64,000 nucleotides of DNA from Phragmites australis (lineage: Eukaryota; Streptophyta; Magnoliopsida; Poales; Poaceae): positions 5,215,501-5,279,500 of the forward strand of contig NC_084942.1 of NCBI RefSeq assembly GCF_958298935.1. Direction: 5' to 3'. Of this stretch, positions 1-10,035 are shown in pieces. Position 1 is the first letter of the stretch; each line of letters begins with the position of its first letter. Below the pieces are notes generated by a model. It was not told the origin of the DNA. It did no database searches and saw only the letters and a program-made list of their open reading frames with translations. The position numbers and the translations under genes were made by a program.

Positions 1-174
1 TTCTATTTTTTCTATAGTCACAATCTGCAATAAGCTGGTGGGAGGTAGCTTATAGATTGTGGTAGAAAAGATAGCTAGATTTTGAAAAGCAGACTGTATA
101 ATCTAATTGTTTTTTTAGCTTTAACTTTTAAAAGTAGTTTTTCAAAATCCAAAGCTAAAACAAATATGCCCTAA
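1..174. repeat. Tourist-like MITE, partial
   Basis: An AT-rich segment ends in AAACAAATATGCCC followed by TAA. Read on the other strand it starts GGGCATATTTGTTT, typical of PIF/Harbinger (Tourist-like) MITE ends that insert at TAA. The other end lies outside the window. No coding capacity is visible. Assignment rests on the terminus only. Confidence 0.45.
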
Positions 175-1122
175 GGTATGAACCTTTCATTAGTTACTCT
201 TACACTGGTGCACTATCGAGTCTAAAAGGGATAACCAGGAGATTGCAACTACTTACCTAAAAGTTTTGGTTTGGTCATTAGTTAATGGTTCTATTCAAGA
301 AAACAAGTAGGAAAATTTGTTTTTGCCCATATCGAGCTGAAACTCTCGTACTACCGTTGTACCAAAAGGGCAATTGTTAGTCAGATACTCCCTATGAGTC
401 ATTTTAGCCTACTCAATTATTCACCAAATATAAGTCGTTTCAGGATCCTAAGGTAACTTCGTCTCACTTATTCTAGCTTTGCCCTTCTTTAACTTCTTCA
501 TCGAAGAGAAAGAGTGAGAGATTGTGCAACATTAATTGCATATTTTACATGAGAATAATTGAGGGAGGGAGTATTGCACATGAGAATAATTAAGAGCATG
601 GATATTTCATCTACCTCCTTAATCCTTATGCCAACTCTAAACAACCTATATTTGCAATCGGAGGGAGTACTTTTTTTTTGTTTCTAGTAGGAAATGTAGT
701 TTTTGATTATGAGAATCAGGTTATTTGTTTCAGCTTTTGATTCTGAGAGCATAATCCAAAATCAAAAGCTAAAAAAACAAGGCCTAAGGCAGTTCTGCTT
801 TGAAGACCAGTAGTTAGTAGTGAATTTGCAAGAAGTTGTTATAGAATTGAAGAAGTTATAACTTATCAGCATTATCTAGTAAAAAGAAATGCTAACATTG
901 AGTGACCTAATTTCTTGAATCATTCACATCACTTTAACATCTCGGTGAAAAATATCATACATTGTTATAGCATATGTTTAAAATAGTTAAAGACTATTAT
1001 GGAATTGGGGACATTCATATGTTTTAAACAACCCCTATAGACAAAAATAAAAGAAAATAAAAAACCCTAACATCCAAATCCTCCAAAATTCTTACAATCT
1101 ATCAATTGGGTAGTAAATAGTG
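175..1122. repeat. Dispersed repeat, copy A
   Basis: This stretch matches 42998-44010 in the same orientation over nearly its whole length, with small indels. It contains a second Tourist-like terminus near 690-785, also present in copy B. No ORF of interest lies in it. Homology stops near 1122, just after a shared 'gatccac' stretch. It is either an unclassified element or an old duplication. Confidence 0.6.
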
Positions 1123-2034
1123 ATCCACCGTTCTTTTATCTTTAGGCAAGCCTAAAATAACTAGCAAAGCCCAACAAAGTTGGCAAACCCACTCAGGGTT
1201 TGATTTGGCAAAGCTCGGTGATCGCGTGCATTCTGTGCTTTGAAAAAAATGCAGATATAGAATCATGTCACTCGTTGGAAGGGCAACACGGACATGTCGC
1301 TTGTTCAACAGCCGATTGGTCGACATGGCCTACTAGCGTAGATGGACCTTGCTACCTGTCACCCGTTCAATGGGTGATAGGACGTGTCGTCATTCCAATG
1401 GGTGACAGGTACTTTTTTCAATGAAATTAGGATTGGTTTTAAAATAGAGTGTCATCATTCCTACGGATGACATGTACCTTTTTCAATGAAATTAGGACTA
1501 ATTTAAAATAGAAAATTATGGTTTTTTAGAATTGTTTTAGATTAATCGAACGAGAAGAGTAGATGCTGACAATTTTATTCATAAAGTTAAACATTTATGA
1601 TTAATACAAAGTTTGTGGTACTTGGTTGTAAATGTTACATACCAATGATTGAACATGGATTCTACTGCATCAACTGAGGATATTTCCCCCTTCTCTCACA
1701 TATCACTTCGAGCTCCTCTTCTTCCTGGTGACGTAGGAGATATTGATGCTCCTGAAGTAGTTCATAACGCCTATAAAGTTTGGCCTCCTACCTCCTTAAA
1801 ATGTCCTCCCAGATGTAGCATTCCTTCTCTCGCCTTTGATGGTCATTGGCTTGTCGCTTGCGTTCCAGTTCTCATCGTTGACGTTCTTGTTGCCACGCAT
1901 GATGTGCCTCCTGCCTCTGTCATGCTTCATCCATACTAATTTCTTACCCTCATTTGGTTTCAGCCTATCTGATCCATCCTCTATTGAATGGTGGCTTAAC
2001 CACATCGATCCATTCCTTGAAGCAGTAAGGTTGT
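1123..2034. other. No gene recognised
   Basis: The short ORFs here (for example 1649-1939 on the plus strand) have no domain I recognise. There is a local repeat of 'gggtgacaggtac'-type sequence at about 1360-1480. The stretch may be the outer part of the MULE remnant that follows. Confidence 0.4.
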
Positions 2035-2271
2035 TTAACAATTAAAGGTGGTGTTATGAGTGTAGTTCACAATATGGAATTGGTATGTGTGGAAGAGTGG
2101 GAAAGAGGAACACACCACAATATCGGGGTCGATCCCGGGACACACGAAGAACCTCCTACCAAATGTCTCCACATCGAAGGATGTCAACATCCATGCTTGT
2201 TCACCACATGAACACAGCAGACACTCATGCCAGTGTGGCACTCCAAATGGGTGGTTCCTCCAATAATCCAT
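2035..2271 (-). pseudogene. GRF-type zinc finger fragment
   Basis: The minus-strand frame shows CSCGEQAW, then TSFDVETFGRRFFVCP. This fits the GRF zinc finger pattern: CxCG, a Thr-Ser, then Gly-Arg-Arg-Phe and a further Cys. GRF fingers bind single-stranded DNA in proteins such as topoisomerase 3-alpha and APE2. The fragment is 78 codons with no clear downstream continuation. It sits on the same strand as, and just beyond, the MULE transposase remnant at 2460-3350. It may be an accessory ORF of that element. The match is by motif only. Confidence 0.55.
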
Positions 2272-2459
2272 GACACCCTGTTAAGATGTAACATTACAAT
2301 TTAAACATTAGTAAACAATTAAACTGAATAGAAATTTGCAATAAATCAATAACAAGTTTACATCATAACAGAAACTTACAATACCAACACAGTTTGTTAC
2401 ACCATACGTCGTTACAACATGACAATAATAAGTCTAACAACATGAATTACACATAGCAA

Positions 2460-3350
2460 GGTACGTTAGAACATTATTCATTACAATGTGTTCCATAATG
2501 CATGGATGAAGCAGATGAACGATGAGGCTGTGGACGTCTCCCATCAGAAGATGAGCCAGAAGGACCTACTTCACCGTCCTTGCCACCCACCGAACCTTTG
2601 GTGCACTTCTTGAAAGTGTGTCCATTTTATTACACCTGCTGCACCATTTTATATGATGCCCGACTTTGGATTCGTCCATGTCATTATGAATCCTTGTTGT
2701 CTTGAGATGTCCTTTCTTCTGCTTCATGGTATCGGGATCCCATTGATACAATTTGTTTGGTCTAGGATTTGTTGTGAATGAACCCACTATCCTGAATCCA
2801 TATAGCTAGGGGTTCTGCATCTTGAAGAGAGCTTCCTTTATGAAGTACTTGGAGACATAGCTCCGAGGCCTCAAGTCATTCTCAGCACAAGTAGCAATGA
2901 CATGGGAGTACAACTTATGCAATAGCCTTGACTTATAGCAACTATAACTCATATTTTAGTAGTGAGCACACACTCATGAATTACTACATATTTTAGTAGT
3001 GAGCACACACTCATGAATTATTCTTTTATAGTTGCCCCCCTCCGACCTTTGTCCCTACAAAAAAATTCATATTGGTGTCGTGTAGTCCCCCATGGGCTTC
3101 ATTAGGTGCATCTATGCCTTCTTCGTCTTATCAGCCATGTATTGAGTCAATTTGGACCCATATATCAAGCGACTTTCATTCATCGCCACTGAAGTTGTTG
3201 CAAATCAGTCCATGGAGTATTTGCTGGTCCCTTGTAGAATGAATTCCACTATTTTGACTAGTGACAGTCCCCTAACACCTTCATGACCCAGTTGTAAACA
3301 GAAGCTAAATTTATCATCATAATTCCATACTGTTTCGCGGATTTGAAACA
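2460..3350 (-). pseudogene. MULE transposase C-terminal remnant
   Basis: Conceptual minus-strand translation gives, in order, a MNESRLIYGSKLTQYMADK block near 3130-3190, a SWIM-finger tail (SHVIATCAEN) near 2890-2930, RSYVSKYFIKEALF, and a CSRCNK zinc knuckle near 2640. This order is typical of the C-terminus of MuDR-type transposases. In-frame stops and frameshifts are frequent, and the catalytic N-terminal half is absent. A 37-bp tandem duplication (2950-2986 and 2987-3023) lies in the SWIM region. It is a dead fragment. The GRF fragment at 2035-2271 lies downstream on the same strand. Confidence 0.6.
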
Positions 3351-3389
3351 TGCCGTTGTGTTCGAATTGCTGTATTGTAACTGTATATG

Positions 3390-5950
3390 TTACAGGCGTG
3401 CTAGTATAGGTAAAGTATACGAAAGAAATAGAGACAATTGTAATTGAAACATGTAACTTTATTCATTCATTATCGAAATCATAAAGTACAGTTTCATCCG
3501 ATTACAATGTTACACACGCGTACAAACGCACACGCTATCTGACTAAACTTCCTCAGCGACTGCTTTCCTGGTTCCCGGGGCCTCGTTAGGCTGTCGGTTA
3601 ATTACGTCTGGCTTCTGGCTCGGACAACCTCTGATTAAGCTGCTTTGCAACTGGTCGTCATCAAGTCATCTCCGAGTCTGCAAGACTGTAGTCATATACA
3701 TCATAGACAAAGCAAAGTAAGCGTCAAAAATCAACACAGTAGAAGAAACAAGACGAACAGTCTAGCATGAGCTTTATGAACTGTTTATATATCCCGGATC
3801 ATCATCGGCCATATAGGCCTCAGAAACTGTAGCCCCTCATCATTGGCCATAGCCTCAGGTACTACAACGAGATAGATGGAGAGGGAGTCTAGCTACACGT
3901 TTATTTACTAGCTACAACCTCTCGGGAGCCCGGCAAACGATGCATGTCTGACTCCTATCTACAACCTCTAATTATCCCACAGGCAACAGGCAACCCCTCT
4001 AAGGCCTCCACAAGGTCATCGGCCATATCTTAAAGGCAACCAACACTGCCATGAAGGCAAAACCACCAAGGTCAGGGTAACCACGTCAGCAAGGCAAAAC
4101 CGGCACTAAAGCAAGATCACTCCATAGAGATAATCTCAAAGACATCATCACCAGCTCAGGGGCATAAGGCATAGCAGACCATCCCAAACAAGCTAACAAC
4201 ATCATCAAAATATAGATGTCTATCATCGGCCGACTACAACAGGACATACCCAGACCTCATAAGATAACAGAGCCATCTACAAACGTATCATTCAGCAAGC
4301 CTCTTTGCTAATAGAAGAAAATATCACAGCCACCATCCATCATAAGGTAATCGACCAACATCAAACAAATAGTCGCATGAGTATACGATTAATCGTAGGT
4401 TCAGATGCACAAGACCAAAATCGAGGCATCCCTTAAAGGAGCCATCTGAACAACCTCAACCTGCAACCGGATGCTATTCATAGCAAGCAACCATGGCGCT
4501 AGTATGATACCAAGGAGTCATGAATCCACTCAGGGCACAAGAACAAGCCACAGGGCCAAGCCGCAACCAGGGAATGGTCAAGACCCATCACCATATCTAG
4601 AGTTGCCATATGCACCAGACTATCAAAAATGCTAGCAACAGGGGGATTAATCAACACTAAACTGGCACCCATCAGCACAGAGAAATCCTAATGGCGACCA
4701 GACACCAGCACGAGCATGATGGCGACTAGGATGTCAGCTCAATGCACATAGCACAGCTCCCATGGCCACGGCGCGAGCACCGGCCAAAGCTCATCACAGA
4801 TCAAAGAAACACTAACAGGAGCTCGATGACGAGGGCACACATGAACACCCCCGGGGCCTGGCGTTCAAAATACATGCCCGACGGCTCCCAGACACCCAGC
4901 CAGCTTGCCTGCGGCCCTCTGGCTCCCAGCCGGCCATACATGATCACAATAGCATATCTCCACGGTCACAGCGACTAAGGTCAGTCGGATTTCACCACAA
5001 CAAAAGAATATCATCCAAAACAACATGTATTCATCTCCACGATCGTGGCAACGAGGGCCGGCCGGCGCATACCACAGAGTGAAGAACAACCGAACCAAAT
5101 CACAACACCTCTCTCTCCACGATTGTGGTCACGAAGCACAGGCCGGGACCACACCTGTTTGCACGGACACGGGCACGAAGCACCGTCGGCAACCACCACC
5201 AAGCAAAAGAACTACGGTGGCCGGGTTTAATTACAAACACCACGGCACGCAACAAAAACAACACTTCCATCGCACAGCGCGGCACGAGGGCCGGTCGGCC
5301 ATAACATCTCATCGCACGGAGTGGCACAGAGGCCGAACGACACCCCTGTAGCAGCAAGAGGGAGGCGAAGGGGGATATTGCAGAGACCCACTAGCTAGAA
5401 CAATAGCCATGGCGCTCCGGCGAGGCGAAAGTGGCGACGGCAAAGCAGAAGATCAAGGCGGCAAGGGCTCTCTCTTTCTTTCTTTCTCTCTTCTCTCTCT
5501 CCTCTCTCTCTCTCGCCTCTCTCTCTCGTAGGCACCCGTTCCTAGCCTTTATAGTGAAGACTAGGGCTCCCTTGAAGCGAAATCAGATTGAGATGGTTTG
5601 GATTTGGGGGAAGGGATAGGCACGGGGAGGAGATAAGCATGGGCGAGCGGCTTGGGAGAGGGGTGGCGCGGCTTGGGCGCTGCCGAGGCAGTGCGCTCGG
5701 GCGCTCCGGCCCAGGGAGCAGAGATGGGCGCGGTGTAAATTGAGCGCACGCGTGGCACGACCCGGAAGAGGCAGCACGAGCATGAGCGTGAGGAGGGAGG
5801 CGGTGGCCGCTCAGTCACACGAGAGAAGAGGCGGGTAGCCACTCGGGCAGTAGAGAAGAGGGAAGGGAACCGAGCCGGCCCAAAAGGAGAGAGGCCGATC
5901 AAGATTTTTTCTTTTTTCTTTTTTTTTCTCTTTTTTTAATGTATATGTAC
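3390..5950 (-). repeat. LTR-like non-coding block, minus orientation
   Basis: This 2.5 kb block has no credible protein ORF. On the minus strand CTATAAAGG (5546-5554) is followed by a GA-rich stretch (5470-5530), then a long leader-like sequence. The sequence before the TATA is GC-rich. The arrangement resembles the U3, R and long U5 of a large Ty3 LTR. A plausible inner edge is TGTTACAGG near 3391. I could not find a matching partner, a convincing outer edge or a target duplication, so a solo or truncated LTR is an inference. Confidence 0.35.
5546..5554 (-). promoter_or_regulatory. TATA box of LTR-like block
   Basis: CTATAAAGG on the minus strand sits upstream of a GA-rich tract, as in a U3/R boundary. 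It would drive transcription toward lower coordinates. No experimental evidence exists in the sequence. Confidence 0.35.
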
Positions 5951-6335
5951 GCTATTGCAAATATACGACAAAATGACGTCATATGCATACCTTGGTCCCT
6001 TGTTATCATAGAGCAGAGCCCACTTCTCCTTCGGCTAATTCTCAATTCACTTAGAGAACATCTTTACAAATGATCCGATTCTCCTTCTCATTCCTGGAGG
6101 ATCAAGTGGGAGGCTACCAAGAGAACGGGGATGTACTCATGTCCCCTCACTAGCCTTCATGCATGCTCTTTTGTTTGCTTCATAGTAAGCTCATCTAGTG
6201 TTCTCCATAGGGCGTCATTAGGTTCTTGTTCTTGAACTACCTCTTGAAAAGGTTTATTTAGGTTCTTGTTCTTGACTTGCCTCAATAAGTTAGCACCCAA
6301 ATGCCTCATGCATCACCTGCTATTCAAATCTAGCT
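5951..6335. other. No gene; junction with truncated Ty3 element
   Basis: The stretch lies between the LTR-like block and the point where the outer Ty3 reverse transcriptase stops. It has no recognisable coding sequence. It may be unrelated sequence joined when the 3' half of the outer element was lost. Confidence 0.35.
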
Positions 6336-6346
6336 AGGTGCATTAG

Positions 6347-6958
6347 TTAACCCAAAGGTATTACTAACCACTCATACAAACCAAACTTAGTTTTAAAAGC
6401 AATTTTCCATTCATCTCCAAGTTTCATCCTAATTTGGTGGTATCCACTTTGTAAGTCAAGTTCAGTGAAAATTATAGAACCACTCAACTCATCAAGCATA
6501 TCATCTAACCTAGAGATAAGGTGACGATATCTTATAGTAATATTATTGATGGCTCTACAATCAACACACATAGGCCAACTACTATCTTTCTTAGGAACCA
6601 AAAGAACAGGAATAACACAAGGGCTAATACTTTCTCGTACATACCCACGGTCCAAAAGGTCTTGGACTTGTCGCTGAATTTCCTTAGTCTCTTCCGGGTT
6701 GGTCCTATATGCAGTACGGTTTGGCAAAGTTGCTCCCAGAATCAAATCAATTTGATGTTCAATCCCTTGAATAGGTGGCAATCCCGGGGGTACCTCAGCT
6801 AGAAATACATCCACAAACTCCTGCAAAAGGTTGGCAACAACAGGAGACAAAGAGCTACATATATTCTCGAGTGAAACTAAAGCATCTTTGCATATCAAAG
6901 CATAGCATGGCAACTCATTATCACAAATTTCAGCAAGGTTAAATTTAGTAGCAAGCAT
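6347..6958 (-). pseudogene. Ty3 reverse transcriptase fragment (outer element)
   Basis: This is the N-terminal half of a Ty3/gypsy reverse transcriptase. Visible blocks are NRTAYRTNPEETKEIQ, VPKKDSSWPMCVDCRAIN, RLDDMLDELSGS and LDLQSGYHQIRM, ending at the finger-palm boundary (WLVIPLG). The palm YxDD motif, RNase H and integrase are not present to the left. It is in the same frame as the protease ORF at 7151-7831, separated by one stop at 7151-7153, so both came from one polyprotein. It is non-functional because of truncation and that stop. Confidence 0.85.
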
Positions 6959-7150
6959 AACACACCCTTTTAGTCTAATTCCATCAAACTTAGAAGTTGT
7001 TATTGCTTTCTCCTTTTTGGGTGAAATTTTTTTTTCCTTTACTTGCTGATTTTCATATTCATTTTTAAACTCTTTTCTCTTATTTTCAGCTATCTCTTGT
7101 CCATATTTTATAATTTCAGCAGGGATTAAAGGTAAAAAAGTTATTTTCTT

Positions 7151-7831
7151 TCATTTATGCATAAGAGTGTACTTATTACTTCTACCATGATGTATTACAA
7201 CAGTGTGGAACTCCCATGGTCGTCCTAACAAAAGTGAACATGTTTGCACGGGTACTACATCTAAATCAGCACAATCATGGTATGAACCAATAGAAAAATG
7301 CACCCTACCTGTTTGCATTACCTTCACCTTACTGCTATTGTTGAACCACTGAATGTGGTATGGATGAGGATGTGTTCTTGTTGGCAAGGAAAGTTTCTTG
7401 ATCAAATCTGAACTTACCAAATTGTTGCAGCTTCCTCTATCAATAATGGCTCGAACACGGAAATCCTTGACTATATGGAACATCTTAAATAAATTGTGGC
7501 ATTGTAACTGTTCTGGTTGCTCCATTTGAGTACTTAACACTCGCTGCACAATGAGTGTCCTATAATTCTCCGTAGCAGCTGCACTCAATTCTTCCTTATT
7601 ATCGATATCCGTCTCATGTTCGTCCTCATCACCTGTATGGTTAGCTGCAAGTGCATATTCATCCTCAACATCACTAGCACTTACATACCCACTGTCTTCT
7701 GTCGCAATGTACGCTCGCTGACTTGGGCAATCTTTCATGACATGTCTCATTCCCTTACATCGGTGGCATACAATCCCGGTCGATCGGCCTGTAGAAGCAA
7801 CCGAAGAAGAGCTCTTGGCTGGACCCTGCAC
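7151..7831 (-). pseudogene. Gag zinc knuckle and retropepsin (outer element)
   Basis: The ORF starts with a CCHC zinc knuckle (CHRCKGMRHVMKDC, residues about 22-35; a Met-Arg replaces the usual Gly near the His). After an acidic linker comes a retropepsin-like domain (residues about 130-215) with IIDRGSCNNL in place of the usual Asp-Ser/Thr-Gly triad, so the active site reads D-R-G. A downstream hydrophobic block ends SLLLGRPWEF. The ORF ends at a TGA (7151-7153) in frame with the reverse transcriptase. It is part of the outer Ty3 polyprotein and decayed. Confidence 0.8.
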
Positions 7832-7891
7832 ACTTACAGATTGCTTACCTCAGGAGCGTGTGACGGTGTTGAAGGTACTGTTGAACGCGCC

Positions 7892-8319
7892 CTACCTGAG
7901 AAGGGGGCAGCAGACCGTGTAGCTGAATGTGAGGCTATTTTGACTTGTCCAGTGTTGATTTTGAAGTGTTCGTGCTTTCAAAATTGCTCCTTGGCCTCTG
8001 TTGTTGTCCCTGCAATTCTTTTTTTGCCAGACATGCAAGTTGGAACAATCTAGAAATACTATTGTATTCTTTGTAATCAACTATATTCTGAATTTTACAC
8101 CTTAACCCTTCATAAAAGCGTGCCATTACAGGCTCTTCATCCTCAATAATATCACAACACAACATACTAATTTGTAACTCTGATAATATTCTTCTATAGA
8201 TCTATCACCTTGGTTTAAGCGCTGCAATTACAAATCACGTTTAAAACAGGGTGGAATAAATCTGTTACGCATAGCAACCTTTAAAGCATTCCAAGTAGTA
8301 GGATCTAATCCGTCAATGC
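7892..8319 (-). pseudogene. Gag central part (outer element)
   Basis: Minus-strand frames show EDEEPVMARFYEGLRCKIQN followed by a Gln-rich linker, typical of the C-terminal part of a Ty3 capsid region. The frame differs from the zinc-knuckle ORF at 7151-7831, so a frameshift lies near 7850-7930. The sequence stops at 8319-8324, where the Tat element is inserted, and continues at 20934. Confidence 0.7.
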
Positions 8320-8324
8320 ATACC
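8320..8324. repeat. Target site duplication, left
   Basis: ATACC directly precedes the left LTR (TGTCGG). The same five bases follow the right LTR at 20929-20933. Confidence 0.92.
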
Positions 8325-9520
8325 TGTCGGAGGGTGAACTCCTAAAGAACGGATCCGGAGGGACCTCCTATGAGATTCGGCCGGGGGGATGATTCTGAAT
8401 AAGAATGTTTGTCTATCCTAGAGCTTCGGGCTCCTTGTTCTTCGATGACCTCAGCTTCTGTGCTTGTACTGAGTGTTCTTCGATCTTCGTCTAGCCTCGG
8501 ATGTGTCTGGATTCGGGGTCTTCAGAGAGAGAGTCTTTCCGTGTCCGTCGGCTCCTCTTAAATACTCGCCGACGGTAGCGTGCCCCAAAAGGGAGGGCAC
8601 GAGTTTTAAGGCACCATAAATGGAAAAGCAACCATCATGGGCTACTGCGCGAAGTGACGGGGGGTTGAAAACGCGCCCCCGCCCGGTCTCGGTCGTCATG
8701 ATGGCGTTCTGCAACGGGCGCCGCAAAGAGGGCCCACCGGGCAGCCACCGAACGGCCCGGCGTGCCCGCCCGGTCTTGTACGCCTGACACAGCAGGGTGG
8801 CAGGCGGGGCGCCTTGGGCCTCGTGATGCTATCCCGAGGCACGCCGGATGACGTGGGATGGGACCCGTGCATTAAATGTCCCCACGCCCTCCTGCCAGAA
8901 TGTGGCAGGGACTGACACCGAGTGTGGCTGAAGCAGTTGGAAGTGACAGGCCACGCACCCTCATAAATGCGACATTGGACCTTTCACTGGCTGACACCTC
9001 ATCGCTGGACCTCTGTGGGGGCCACCGGAGAAGGACTTCTTAGGCCGTTGGGGAACCGAGTGCTCAAGGGTCACTGTTCACATCACCGAGCACTCTCTCC
9101 CGGATATGCCATTTCTTGGTCATCGGGGAACCAAGTGCTCAGGGGCAGCTGTTCACGACCCCGAGCACTCTCTCCCAGAACTAACTCCCTTGGGTCCTCG
9201 GGGTTCTCGGATGCTTGGGGGCCGCTGTTCGCAGCCCCGAGCACGCCCTTCCCGGTACTCGGCTTTTCTGGTCGTCGGGGGACTTGGGTGCTCGGGGGCC
9301 ACTGTTCATGACCCCGAGCACTCTCTTCCCAGCACTTGTTCTTCTCAGATCATCGGAGAACTCGGGTACTCGGGGACCACTATTCATGGCCCCGAGCACC
9401 CCCTCCCAGGACTTAGTCTTCTTGTACCTCGCGGAGATGATCCCCGTGGGAGGATGCCACATGCCAAACTGCTGGCCTGGCCTCGGGACTCGGGGACCCG
9501 TGGTTCCTGATTCACCGACA
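8325..9520 (-). repeat. 3' LTR of Tat element
   Basis: 1196 bp, starting TGTCGG and ending CCGACA. It aligns along its length with 19653-20928, but has five hairpin repeat units (9045-9415) where the other LTR has six. In the first 290 bases I count roughly 15 differences, so the two LTRs have diverged since insertion. Confidence 0.92.
9045..9415. repeat. Tandem hairpin array in 3' LTR
   Basis: Five units with spacing of 75-78 bp start near 9060, 9135, 9210, 9288 and 9366. Each carries an inverted pair of GTGCTCGGGG and CCCCGAGCAC around a loop of about 14 bases. The unit at 9288-9321 is a perfect 10-bp stem. The array is in the U3 part of the LTR. Confidence 0.85.
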
Positions 9521-9545
9521 GCAGCCCCCGGGCCCATTGGCAGGC
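9521..9545 (-). other. Polypurine tract region
   Basis: On the minus strand, purine-rich GGGCCCGGGGGCTGC directly precedes the 3' LTR. It is the expected position of the polypurine tract, though it is interrupted by pyrimidines. Confidence 0.5.
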
Positions 9546-9872
9546 AATGGCCCAGAGACTGCGGATGGGGCCCTTCATCGAGGCCGAACCCAGCACCGAC
9601 GCCACGTGGCGTGTTTTTAGGCGCTGGCCTCTCCGGCCAAGGCTTCTGGTATGGCCCAGCGGGGAGCCGAACGGACACGCGTCCAGCCGACTCCCGAGGC
9701 GCGTGATAACGAGGTAGGCGGCGCGCGTGGCAACCGCGCAGATCGAGGATAGTGCGCCTGGCGACTGCTGACATCCGCGCAGATCGAGGGAGATTCGTCT
9801 GGCGCTCGTGCCGGCCGAGGAAGTTCGTCTCGCAGAGCGCGCCGCGGCAGGCGTCGTTTGAAATCCCTAGGG

Positions 9873-9880
9873 TATAAAAG
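9873..9880 (+). promoter_or_regulatory. TATA box for antisense ORF
   Basis: TATAAAAG on the plus strand lies about 160 bp upstream of the antisense ORF start at 10036. It lies inside the element, about 350 bp past the LTR, and points opposite to the retroelement transcript. A pyrimidine-rich leader follows. Confidence 0.6.
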
Positions 9881-10035
9881 GAGGAGGGGAGTGAACCGTT
9901 GCCCCTTTACGCCTTTTTCGCGATCAAGCCTTCTTCTTCTTCCTCTTCCTTGCGCTCCAGAGCTCTCGCCCCCCTTTAGGCAAACAGCGCACCCTTCTTC
10001 CCCCATCGTTCCAGTACATCCCTCACCCCGACACA

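Noticed and set aside
1649..1939. 96-codon plus-strand ORF
   Set aside because: No recognisable domain, no codon signal, overlapped by ORFs in other frames. Left as unassigned sequence.
5561..5902. 113-codon minus-strand ORF, Pro/Ser-rich
   Set aside because: It lies in the presumed U3 of an LTR-like block and has low complexity with no domain.
9045..9415. Regular repeats resembling a CRISPR array
   Set aside because: This is a plant nuclear LTR. The units are full tandem repeats with self-complementary stems, there are no unique spacers, and both LTRs share them.
9181..9774. Long ORFs on both strands in and next to the Tat LTR
   Set aside because: They are GC-rich frames through LTR repeats, absent as proteins, and differ between the two LTRs.
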